From Luscinia megarhynchos (taxonomy: Eukaryota; Chordata; Aves; Passeriformes; Turdidae): a DNA stretch of 64,000 nucleotides. Under the pieces are notes generated by a model. It was not told the origin of the DNA, ran no database searches, and saw only the letters and a list, made by a program, of their open reading frames with translations. Positions 25,045 to 37,069 of this stretch are shown here, one piece after another. Position numbers and translations under genes: made by a program. The stretch lies in NCBI GenBank assembly GCA_034336665.1, contig CM067570.1:22773002-22837001 (forward strand), written 5' to 3'. Numbering within the stretch: the first letter of the stretch is position 1; each line of letters starts with the position of its first letter.

Positions 25045-27715
25045 TGGAAAAAAGATCCTTAAGCAACACCAGAGTCAGAATACAGAACAGCCATAAACAT
25101 CACCTTTTTCCCCTAGATTTAACAGCATTGTTTACAACAAAAGATTTCAGAAGAGCAATCATTCAGCATGAAAAAAGAAGAGTAAATACGCCTCCATCTC
25201 AAACTGAGAAACAGTCATCCTGTGACATGAGTGCTCACTTGCAGCAAATTATTTAATTATTGGGATCCATTATGAAAGATAGGAAAAATTAACTTAAAAT
25301 GGGAATAAGAAGAAATCATAAGAGCAACTGAATTCCAGTGTGGCAAGCATCAGAAAACTGCAGCTGACTTTGAGATTTCAAACTTTGGTGCCTACAAGAA
25401 CAGAGGTTTGAACATGATCAGCATTGCCCAGTATTTCCATTTCTGTACATACATGCTCAAGTAGAGAAAATCTGTAAATCAATCTAAAACCACCCAGTCT
25501 TCATATGTTGGGCTAGGTATAGATTGATAAATCACTGTATCATGCAGTGGTGCAGAGTTAAAAAGACTTAGACAAAAAACTACTGAAAATAAAAATACCT
25601 GGACATTTTGCCTGAAAAAATTTTAGTGCCCTTGGTCATGCAGTGAGAAATATAAAAAAAAGGTATAAATAGTAAAAACGTTTGATGTGTTTCCAAATAA
25701 TATTTGGGTTGAAAGAGCAAGGGATTGGCCCTTCAGAGCAGCAATTAAGGTGAAGGAGGAAAAAGCCTAATAAAAGCCTAATAACCTGGTCACAGCATGA
25801 AGGACAAACTATCCATGTATCCTTTACATGAAAGAAGGACTCATATGTCCATCTCTGATAAAGCTTTTTGTGCTGAGCAGCAGATACCTTTTAACTGGGA
25901 AAGGATTTACAAATTGAAAAGCGACTGAGGCAAAGCAAGCTCTGGGAAGTCTAGAAAACACAAAAAGTTAAATATGGACACCATTGGAACAGCACATGAC
26001 AGATGCAGAGGCTAGAAGGGCTACAGGTATTTAAAAGACTTCTGAGGTGAAGAATTCTGAAAGGTTTTGAAGAATAGAGAGAACTGATATAAAAAGATGA
26101 AATTGAGAAAAACAGGTCTGAACATCATGGAAAGCTTCTTGACACCAAGATTATTCTGAGAGATATTTAATGTTCACAGTGGCAGCCTTTTTTAGCTGAA
26201 CCAAAGTGCAGAAATAATCTCCTAAGAGATTTTGAGATTCTCAACAGCACATGCATTTGTATCAAGACTGAATAAAACAGTGTTGTACGTACAAGAGAAG
26301 CAATTCCACACTGGCAAGGAAAGGACTGGATGACCTGCAATGGGTACCATGATTGCACTTGTTAAAGACAATTTGCAACAAGATATTGATAGTCAGTGTT
26401 AAACTTTTATTTTATGAAGTACAAGCATGGCCTTGCTTCATTTCAAGGATACCATATCTTTCAGAAAGTTTTATCATGAGTTTTGATCAAGAGATCAATA
26501 AAACAAAATTTAACAGAAGCAAATAAAACCCCAAGTATATGTTATCAGCTAACATCAATGAGAACCCCAATGCAATGTGTTTTATCGGGTTCATTTAACA
26601 GCAAAAAACGTGGGTCCTTCCTCCACAGAGTTGACAAAGGTTTAACATTGTAACATAGAAATAGATAGAAATAGCTCTATATTTCTCTGTACAGAGCAGT
26701 AAAATGCTCTGTCTTAAGAAACAAGAACATTTATTTCTGTTTCAAATTTGCATTTTTATTTTCTGATGGTACTTGCAGTCTTTTTCACTTGAAGTGCAGA
26801 AGACAATATAAACACTAACAGTGTCATTCTGGAATTATGTACCTGTTCCTGTGGAGAAGTAAAGCAGAAAAACTTTTTACACTTCTGTCAAATCTGGTTG
26901 TTGACAATTGAACAATTTAGTAGTTTTGAATACAGGAGCAGTTGCAAATTCTGGGAAAAGAAGGTTGCTAAGGTTCCCTCTATGCAAGTGGAATTTTCCA
27001 CTTTTTATAAATACTATTTTTGTCAAAGCAATTTGTAAAGTCATGCTACCACTGCACATGAAATGGAAAGTTCCACAGCTGTAATGGAACTGGGAGCTTT
27101 TGTTCATGGAACACTTATATTTTCATATTAAAGACAAGCATGCGTCATTCTCAAAAGCAGCGTTGCCCATCTTTGCAGTAAATACAAGATTTACAATTTT
27201 ACTCCTAAATATCAGTCATATCTCATTTTAAATGCTAATGTTCCATAATGCATTCCTAGCAAAGTTCATGATAAAACACCCTGAGCACCCTGAGCTGCTA
27301 GATGCCACGTCCCTTACATCTACTGCAATAATCAGCTTGCAGGCAAAGCACTGTGAGCTGAATCAGCAAAAAGCAGGAACTTTCATTTAGGGACATTAGG
27401 ATTTGTGCAAGTGGCAGCAAAGGAAGATATATATCCAAGAACTTACATTTACTTTTTCTAGAGTGATGGCAACTTTCAGCTATCATTCCTACATGTATCA
27501 AAGCATTTTGATTAAAATCTGATCAGTGAATCATGGAAAGTAAGGCTAGACAAGCTCAAGTCATCCAATCCATCTACATGAAATAAATCAAGAATTCTAC
27601 CTCAAATCTACAATGTCACTCAAACACCACATTATTTGAAAATCACTTTACTATAAATAGCACTCAGAACAGTGGGAAAAGAAGTACAGGTAAGTGAAAA
27701 GCTGGCAGAGAAGAG

Positions 27716-27728
27716 AAAAAAAAAAAAA
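27716..27728. repeat. A13 homopolymer
   Basis: A simple run of A inside 'gcagagaag...gactgg'. No element was recognised around it. Confidence 0.85.
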
Positions 27729-30700
27729 GACTGGCTCCAGGGAATTTGGTGTATTTTCCATACACACGTGTATCTCAAATAAACCCTTCCAAAGAACATA
27801 TCTTATAACAGATTTATTGAAGAGAAGCTACAAAAATCCCTAATACATGTCACAGTTAAAGGAATGGCCAGGAAGATTGTATCACATTTGCAGAGCAGAT
27901 AGAAAATAATGACAAGTGTCAAGATCTTGCTCATAGTCTGGAACTTTAATTACTTAAAAGAAAATATAGAGGAAAATAATTAGGAAGATGATAGCTGTTA
28001 ATGATGCAGAATAATTGATGGAATTACAACTGCTTAGGCATTTCAAGGATCATCCTTCAATAGCAAGAAAGAACTGTTCTGTCTAATAAAGGTAAGAGCA
28101 ATATAGAAATATTGACCACGTTTCCCTGAAGGTCTGGAACCCCACTGCTCTATGTTTTGCTTATCCGGGAAAAGCAATTGTTACAAAACTGTAAATATGT
28201 ATTTGGCTTGCAAAGAAAATTGTCACTGGTGATAAATCACAGGAAAAAAAAAAGAACTATATGCAACTTTCAGAAGTGTTTATAGAGCTGGAATTTAGGA
28301 CAATAAATAGCTTTGTTGTAGATTGAACAATTTACAGAATTGGTGACATTTAACACATACAATATGTCCAAAGGGAAATGCTCCCCAAAAGAGTCAAGCA
28401 AAGGGAAGAGAACTAAAAGGGGATATAAAATTTTACTGATCAAGTCAGCAGATTTGACTTTACAGAATCAGGTGGATTCTGAGTGGGTACTGACTTAAGC
28501 AGGCGCTGCTCAGTCTGAGGCCAGGCTGGGGTTACCTGGTGGCCTTTAGCTCCTTTGACAGGTACATTTGGCACCTTTACATACATAACTGTCCTTCTCA
28601 GCAGAGCAAACAGGTAGAGAAAAACCTCCAGCACCTGCATTACAACTGAACTTTCCACAAGATCATTAGGGAGCTGTTAACACCAAGTAATAAATAGCTT
28701 GTAACAGTTCTCTCCTTTGAAATGTTCCAGTGTTAACCACAACAGTGGCTGCACTGCTCCCTTAAGCTGATCTGGTCTCAAACTGCACAGCAGAAGAAGC
28801 TATAAGCTGTAAGAGCTCAGCTTAAGTTTTATCACACAACACGGTGACATTTGAAAGATTGACAATGATACAGATTAGAACTTCAGTTTCATTAAGAATG
28901 TTAAGTAAGTCTAAATAACTGGAAACTTCAAAAACTCTATTATTTTATTTGAATTAAATGCATGCTTTGGATTAATCTATACACTTTTAGACCCAAAAGA
29001 CTGCTCAGAAAGTTTTCATATCAGAGACAAATGAAAACAAATAAGGAAATCAAACTTTAAACAAGAGTTGGATGTATTTCCTAGAGCAAATATGTTAAAT
29101 TATTGGAATACAACAAATTAAATAAAATAAACTAATATTATCCTCATTTAAGAAGGGCACAAGCAGGTGTAACTGGAGCCATAGTAACCAAGGACCACGT
29201 GAGTATCTGTCCAGTTTTCTGAAGTCTAAGAGAGACATTAGATGGTATCCTGTGCTGCTGTTAAGTGAAAGAAGCTGTTCTGTTTGCCTGCATCCAAACA
29301 GGGTTGGTTTGATGCTGCCAAGTAAGCTCTGGAGAACAACTGGTTGCACTTTCCATTCTCCATCTTTCTCATGGAGGAGAAAAGCCTTCTTTGATAACAG
29401 ATAGCTGAAACAAAGGGGAGCCCCACGGTCAAAAAATGGGGTGAAACTCTTACAAAATACAGAACACTAACATGATACTTTAACTGGAGAAAGTGGCACT
29501 CAAATTCGGCTAGCTCAAGATTGTAAAAGGTGTCTTGGTGCACTCTGCACTGACAGCATGCATACATACAGATTAAGAGGCAGAATTCCCACAATACATC
29601 CAGCACCAGCATTTCATATAGATTTGTCAAATATCAGACAAAAATTACTCAAAATAATAGTTTTATTTTAATTAACTTAACACATCTGTCACTACTTTTT
29701 CTTAAGAATGGATTTCCTTATTTAGCATATTTCTACATAAAAACTGCTAGAATTCCTACTCTCCCTGCTTTAGCATCAATCATCCTTTTAAAATTTTTTT
29801 TTCTCTCATAGTTGGTTTCCAGTGCTAGTCTTAGCAACATTCAGTGTGACTTTCTCATGGCTTTTTCACCCTGAATTTTTTTCAATTTTACATGTCAGTA
29901 AAACTTCCTAATCCCTGACACCATGAAGTTAAGATTAAAATCTGATGATAATCCCACCCCAACCCCCTTTTTATTTTATTTTTTAAAAAAGCATTGCCTT
30001 TTCTTATTGTAACATACTTAGGTTTTCAGATCAATGCAGAATTTAGATCAGAACTTCAACTTTTTTCACCTTTAGAAACTGACTCCACTTTTCTAAAGTG
30101 GCTCTTGCTCTCTGTTCCATCAAGAAACTGAGAAGAAATCTTGAGCTGCTCTCCAGGTGGCATATATTGTACATACAAGGAGCTCTTCACTTTTCATGCA
30201 ATTCATTCCATTAGATATGATAAACCACAGTTTAGAATTTTAAAGCAGGACCTCATGTATAATTTATAAAAACTGCCAATTGCATCAACCTTACTTTTTC
30301 TGGTGTATTTTCTGCTTCAAAATGTCCCATGCTGTTCTACTTCAGCCATAGCTGCAGTCTCAATTACTGGCTATAAGTGACCATGCACTGGCATCCGTTT
30401 TGTTGCTATCAACAATCCCTTGAAGGTTACAGATTTTTGGCTGACAACATCACCTACTGCTTTGTTGTTACTGCTTAAAGTTGCCATAGAGACAAAAGAA
30501 CAGCTGAATAGCAATCTTAATGCTCCAGAAATGGTTATTCTTTAGTAATAGGATGCTTCTTGCCAGTACGGTCTCAGGTTCTAATGGAATTTAGTTTCAA
30601 TAGTAAGTTTTGAGTCAGAGCCTTGCTCAAAAAAGACAAAAGAGCCTTTGTGTTCCCTCCTGCCCACTGTAGTTCTGCTGCTAATGAAGAGGCAAAGGAG

Positions 30701-32842
30701 ATTGTCTTCCTGCTGTGGCACGAGATAAACACAGCAGAAGTTGACTCAGCCCCATACTCTCAAGGATAAAACAGTCACTGCACAAAAACCCTTACCTTAT
30801 TCCCTCTTCTTACACATATATTTTCCTCTTCTTATGTCTTAAAATGGGAGGCAAGAAAGAAGCTTCATGCTTCATCTTCCTCACCAAGCACTTCACCACC
30901 TCATGCAAAGTGCTGCTTCATCCATAGAAACACCTCACAATCTAGGAAAAAAAAAATCAAGGATTCCCTCCTTGAATTTTTAACTCTAGCCATATAGACA
31001 TGCTTTCTCTCCAGCACAACTCTTCCAGTACAGGGTATGTGCAGAAGCTCAGACTAACAGCTGAATCCCACTGCTCTCTGCTCATAATCCATTAACTCAT
31101 ATTACAGCATAACTTGTAACTGATGGGAATTGAGACCACTCAGCCCTGGGATACTTGGAACATTTCAGATTCCAGTCCTGGGTTTTGAAATTCCTCCATC
31201 TCCCCACAGTTCTTGCCCCAGAATGGACAGGATGCACAGGATCAGAGTAAGAATTACCTTTTCTTTCTTAAATCCTATTGTTGAAGAGTCAGAGAATTTC
31301 CAAAGATAATTACAGATAGCAGATTATTGCTGATTTGGTACAAACAAAATGCAATAAATCAGAACCCTGTCCTGCAAAGCCATCCCACAGACAGAGCAAG
31401 CAGCTGTCAGGAACAGCTGAAAGAATATTTTCCTGTGCAAGTGTCTTTGCCTCACCCTCAATTTGACACCACTGCTCTGCTCCCAACACCTTAGTGGGAG
31501 CATGAACACAAAACCTATTCCCAGGGTTTGCTGCATGATCCTCTCCCAGCAGCAGGAGCAGCTTGAGCCCCTCAATTTCCTGCCCTATGACCAGACCCTG
31601 ACTTGCAGCTCCTGCAAGGTGCAGGATAATAGTCAGCAGGAACATACTAGCAAGAAAACAAGTAGTAAGGGATAATGCAGAAGAGAAGGAGTAAAACTGA
31701 GATACAGGTGATTCTTCCTCCTCACCAGGCTTCCCTGCTGAAAGATTCCTACACACCCTTTCCCTGTCACTGAATTTTCTCAACCCCTGCCTTTGCTCCC
31801 CACAGCCCTGACATCCCACTTGAGGCTCCTTTCACCTCCACCGTGGCCTCTTGTGAACCCTCAGCTTTCAACAACCTTGCCTCTGTGCCAAAATAAATTT
31901 TGTTGACACTTCAGAAAGAACACTTCACACTGACAATTATGAGCTTTTGCTCACATTGGACAAAATCTGCTTTTACTAAGAAGCCTTGAATTGACTTTGG
32001 AGCTCACACAGGAGCAAAAATATTAAATGTTAATATATGAAAGGGCAAGCAGGCTTTAACAGTGGAGGTCTGTTCCTCCAGCTTGGGAGTTTCCAGCTGA
32101 GTAAGAACATTCTAATGATAAACTGAAATTAAATACACAGATTGAGTCTAGTTTTAAAAACTCTCTGACCTACAGCAAAGGTGCTTAATGTGGAAATAAA
32201 ATCCTTAAGAATCACTACTCTTCGTTCTTTTGAGCAAGTAATTTTCTGCCATTGAGGGAGAAGAAGATAAATTCAGCATCTCAGACATCACTCATCTAGG
32301 GGCCAAGGGACATGATGTAAACAATCACAACAACAAACAGAAGGAGTAGGACTATAAAAGCAACTTCATCAGAAAGAAGGCAAGACCATATTTTAAATAA
32401 GCTCTTTGCCCACTCTCAGAAGTTTTGTTAATCCAACCTCAGCATTGCCTCAGCAGGTCCTGCTCTAGGCTTACTCAATATCACAGATTGCACAGTTTAG
32501 GAAAATCACCTGAGCAGACACCCAGCAAGACAAGAGCTCGTTTCAAAAGGATGAAGTGCTCTCCTCTGATGGAGCAGAGAGGCAGCAGCCCCTGTGCCAG
32601 GGATGCCCAACAAGAGCACACAATGCACCCTCTGCAAGAGCACCCATCAGGGGCAGCAGGAGCTTGAGACCTGGGCACCACCCACTGATCTGGCAGCAGC
32701 TGCTGGGCTCTGAGTCTGAGACTCAGCCACTCACAGCCCCAGCTACAGACAGGAAAATGCAGTCTGGCACATCACTGCTGACAGATTGACAAGACTTCTC
32801 CTGAAAGGGAGAGCTGAAAGGAAAAGACAAATCTTAATAATA

Positions 32843-32995
32843 ACCACAGAATTAAGTAGGTTGGAAAAGACCTTTGAGACCATCAAGTCCAACCTATGGC
32901 CAAACACCACCTTGCCAATTAAACCATGGCACCAAGTGCCACATGCTGTCTTTTCATAAACACCTCCTGGGAAGGTGAGTCCACCACCTCCCATG
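32843..32995 (-). repeat. CR1 LINE 3' fragment, inverted
   Basis: Read on the plus strand this is the reverse complement of a CR1 tail: 'ccacagaattaagtaggttggaaaagacctttgagaccatcaagtccaacc', 'attaaaccatggcaccaagtgccacatgctgtcttttcataaacacctcctgggaaggtgagtccaccacctccc'. It is about 150 bases long, and similarity stops near 32995. It is the only clear CR1 here on the same strand as the host gene. A 139-codon minus-strand frame at 32743-33162 spans it and is not considered coding. Confidence 0.9.
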
Positions 32996-35900
32996 GTGAT
33001 GAAAATAAACCACAATGGCATTTCTGATCCTGGTGCCCCCATAGTCAAGACTGAAAGGAAGGGAAAGAAGTCTACACACCATGAAATGAGGTAAAACTCA
33101 AAGGGAAAAGGAAACAAATTGAGTGGAAGCCTCAGACTCAGTCCCAATGATATTTTTATCAAACATATTTGAAATTGCTCTCATCTTGGCAGCAAAAAAA
33201 ATCTTCCCTGAAACATAATTTAAAGAAAGGTGTGATGGGACAGGAAATAAAAGGTCTCAGTTTAAAGCATTATATGGAAAGACTATTTTATAGGGGAAAG
33301 ACTTTTGGAAAAGAATTTCCAATGAAAAAAATTCCAGATTGAACTCTAAAAGGAACAAAGCAAGACACTGATAACGCCAAGGTCAAGTTGTATTTGAAGA
33401 TTAACATACATCCATAACATATGAGGCATAATGAGAGTGTGTGTATTTAAAACTTAGCAGCTATTCACACAAAACTGTTGTGAGGTACATTGCACTAGCA
33501 GCTATGTGAAGCATACCTTAATTTATTTAAAGAAAAATGAGAAAAAAAATCAGATATAACTTCTTCAGACAAAGTATGAAAGTATGACTCTTTCCTTCAC
33601 ATGACTGAAATTATCCTAAACTCTTGATGTCCAGTGCTAGCAATTTGCCTTGTATTTCAGCTCCTATTTTTAAACACCTTAAATAAAAAAACAGTATTTG
33701 GATAAACCAGAGGTGAAGGAATAGGGGTCTCAGACTACATAAGTGCAGAGGGAGAGCTGTATTTAAGACAAAGAGTAAGCAGAGGTCAAATACATAAAGT
33801 TTTAAAAGGTATCAAATGACTAAAACAAAGAACAGTGCAGAAACTGGCAAACACACCCACAGATCATCCAGCAACTTCTAGCAATAACCACTAAGAGCAG
33901 AGATTTAGCTGCTGCCTTGCTGTATTAGCTAAGAAGTCCCTTGCTGCAGTAGTCTGTGAAAAAGTGACTCCCTTGGTGTGAAGGCTCGGATGTGGGAAGC
34001 TTTCCCTCCAGAAGTCTGGCAGAGAGAAGCTGCAGTGCTGCCCTGGAGCAGGGGGCCCTGGGCAGAGCAAGAAGAGCTGCCACAGCCACCATGCAATGGC
34101 CTTGAATAACTCAGATTAAGAAACCTTGCTGCCCTTCTACAAAGTCCATCCTTCATCTTTTGGATCCTTTTGGTGTGAAAATTCATTCCAGATGCAATTA
34201 AATTGGAGTTTGTGTATTTTCTCAGAGGTCAGTAGCAGATACATCATTATTTATGCTCATATTTCCTGAGGGAATTAATCCTTAGGGTATCATGGTTTTA
34301 AAATGCTGATGAAAGGCCTTAAAATTCCCCCTGGATTTGTATTCATAATTGACAGTATTACATAACTTTTAAGTACTGAATGACTCACAATTGGATACAA
34401 AATACTGACTTTGTAGAAACTTTGTTATGCTTCTTAATATTTCTTACACTTTCTTTGCTCTAAGAAAAAGGATTTCAATTCCTGATGCTTGGATTTACAA
34501 GAAGCAATTCCTCTATTTGAAGTAGAAGCATTTCCTTTGTTTAATTTTAAAAAGCAAAGACAGTGCAGAGATCCTCATTTTTGTTAGACTTGCATAACTA
34601 CATATCAAAGTATTCTCAGGCAGCTGTAACAGATGGATTTCCCAAATCTTACAACTCCAACTAGGAGCAAATGAAATCCATGGGTTTGCAGACTAAGAAT
34701 GTTAAATGTATCTGGATGAATCTTTCCTATTTAGACCAAATATTAGAAAGTTTTAATGCATGTTCTGTGGTTAGATTTTCTGCAATCAGCTCACCCCCCC
34801 AGTTTACAAAAGCTGTTAATTCCTGTTAACTCAAAATGATACCCAGATCCTGGTAATGTATCTTTGGAACATTAAGACTATCACTAGCTCCTAAGCATCA
34901 CACCACAGTATAGTAAGTCTTTACATTTAATTTAATTGGAATCCTGGAGAAAGAAGGTTATTTACTTGTTTTCATTTGCTTGTTTGTTCCACTATTATTA
35001 AACTGTAATAGGATCTCATCTCTTTCATTATCTGATGCTATTTCTTAATGGCCAAACTTGAACAGGGACTCAGAAAGTAAAATGATAGTGCTGTTAATGT
35101 CCCACAAGCAGACTGCTAAAACAGTAAAGTGATACCATTTACAGCTGCTGGAACTAAATATTTGGCTTAAAGACCTCTCATGTAATGAAACGTGCTTCAA
35201 AGCACCACATGTGCACAGAGAATGCCACTAAAAGTAGCTCCAAGGCTGGTGCATGCAAAGGGACATCAACACCCAAATGGCAGAATACCCACTGACCAGG
35301 ACAGAACCAGTCACTAGCTTCACTGCAGGGAAAGCACTGTTCCAAAAGTGTCTGTGAGTTGACCTGAAATCCACAATTTTTAAATAAATATTTTAATGAG
35401 GTTATTAAGACTGTTCAGTTCAACCAGAGAACACCATTCCTACCTCTAACACCAGGATTAATTTAAAAGCAAATTATTATCTGAACCCCGTGCTGCACCA
35501 CAAATGTTTGAGGCATAAATACTGCAAGTAAAGAGTGTCCCTTTCTTTGATACACTGTGGTTATAATTAGGAATGATGAGGTGGAAGAAATGAATGGTAT
35601 TTCAAGAGTCTAATATTGGGAAAACCAATATCCAAAGCAATCTATTCAATAAAGCAAAAGGAAAGTGACCCATGGGAAAGGGAGGAAAACCAAATAGCTT
35701 TGGACTTTTAAAGGAAGATCAGAAAGTAATGAAATTAGTGAGTGCAGCCTATTTTCATGTGTTTCAATATCAGTTTCACTTGTATTTCAATTGTATTTTT
35801 AATATTAAAACTTATAAAATATATTTTAAATGTGATAATTACCATAATTTTAAAATTTCAAGAGCACAGAGCCACAGACTAATTATGTAGTCTCTAACAC

Positions 35901-37011
35901 TGCTCATCTTGAAGTATATCCCTTACTATTGAGTATGCTTAGTGAGAAACTGATTAATTTTGTTCTACAGCTAGAGTTATACTTAATCAGAAATGTACAT
36001 CTCTCCCCATGGACTCCTTTGCACTCAAGATGCAAAACTAAAATGAAAATACCCCCGCTTTTAAGAGTTTACTTATCTTCCATTTAAACTGGACAAAGAC
36101 CAGATTTTGTGGACTGCTGATCTTATTTCTACTCTCACACATTAGATTAATTCCACTAACCTCAGAGGAATCACATGAGTAAAGAATAAACATAGAGCAA
36201 GCCAGCCATGACACTTTGAGCTGAAGCAGGGACCCTGTGGGAGTGTGACCTGCAGCACATTAAGCAACTGATGGGCAGTGGAGATGGGGATCAGCCTTTT
36301 GTCAGAAAATACAACAAACTGCTTCAGAGGCCAGCTCCTCATTCCACTGCAGCAAAGCTTCCAACAAAACAAGATAAAAATGTAAAGGAGAACAGTCACA
36401 GGGAGCCTTCTAAAAGCTGATCATACAGCTTTAGAGCTCAGCTGATGCCATAAGCTATAAAAAGAATGGGAAAGAGAGGTGGACACCCTACTCCCTCACC
36501 TGCCACTATTCCCTACATCTTTACTGGCTGAGCAGATACTCTTTCATTGCCATCAAAATCACAGAAGCATATAATTACATTTTCAGTTAAGCCATAGGAC
36601 TGAGTCTATCCTTATTCCTCAATCTTTTCAAAGGCTTTAAACATTTTGAATTACTCTTTTCACATGCTTTCTCATTCTGTGGTGCAGGTAGTAACCTGCC
36701 ATTTCAGGAAGTTGGTGCTAAGTTTTCAAATACCATTCAGAACTACTTTTCAGACCTGTTATTGGCATTTCTATCTCTCTCAGCTGTGCCACCACAACAT
36801 GGTGACAAACTTTAACATATGGTGTCTCAAGTAATTAAAAAGCAGTTGATAATAGCAAAAAACTTGTTCATTTCTGCACTGAAAATAAAGCCCATGAATC
36901 AACCTAATAGGAGGCCTGGAAGTATTACCAAACCCTATTAAGAATTAGTCACCTTTTCAGAATTCTTCTAATTTGTTATGTACCCTGAAATCAACCTAAA
37001 ACCTCCAGAAC

Positions 37012-37069
37012 AAAAAAAAAAAAAAAAAAAGCAAAAAAAACCAAAAAGCAAAAAACCAAACAAAACCCA
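37012..37069. repeat. A-rich tract with interspersed C/G
   Basis: A19 followed by repeated short A runs broken by gc, cc and c ('gcaaaaaaaaccaaaaagcaaaaaaccaaacaaaaccc'). It explains the phenylalanine-rich end of a minus-strand 97-codon frame at 36991-37284, which is therefore not taken as coding. Confidence 0.88.

Larger units (their letters stand above)
12560..32839 (-). other. ZNF385B: Upstream intron of ZNF385B, proximal part
   Basis: AT-rich non-coding sequence upstream of the exon in the sense of transcription. It holds one CR1 tail (20.4-20.5 kb), several A-rich tracts and no supported exon. The open frames in this stretch are mostly under 105 codons. The exception is a 169-codon minus-strand frame at 31310-31819, whose translation looks like no family I know. 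The intron assignment is inferred from gene orientation and the absence of another ZNF385B exon. A small untranslated first exon or a non-coding RNA could not be seen by reading. Confidence 0.65.

Noticed and set aside
27515..27585. Possible further CR1 tail ('gaatcatggaaagtaaggctagacaagctcaagtcatccaatccatc')
   Set aside because: Only a vague resemblance to the inverted CR1/LINE end ('aatcatagaa...ggctggaa...gatcatc.agtccaacc'); too diverged to call by eye.
29238..29630. 130-codon minus-strand frame
   Set aside because: No homology recognised and length compatible with chance; overlapping alternative frames are equally open.
32743..33162. 139-codon minus-strand open frame
   Set aside because: It runs through an inverted CR1 3' fragment and its flanks. 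There is no protein family resemblance and no splice context.
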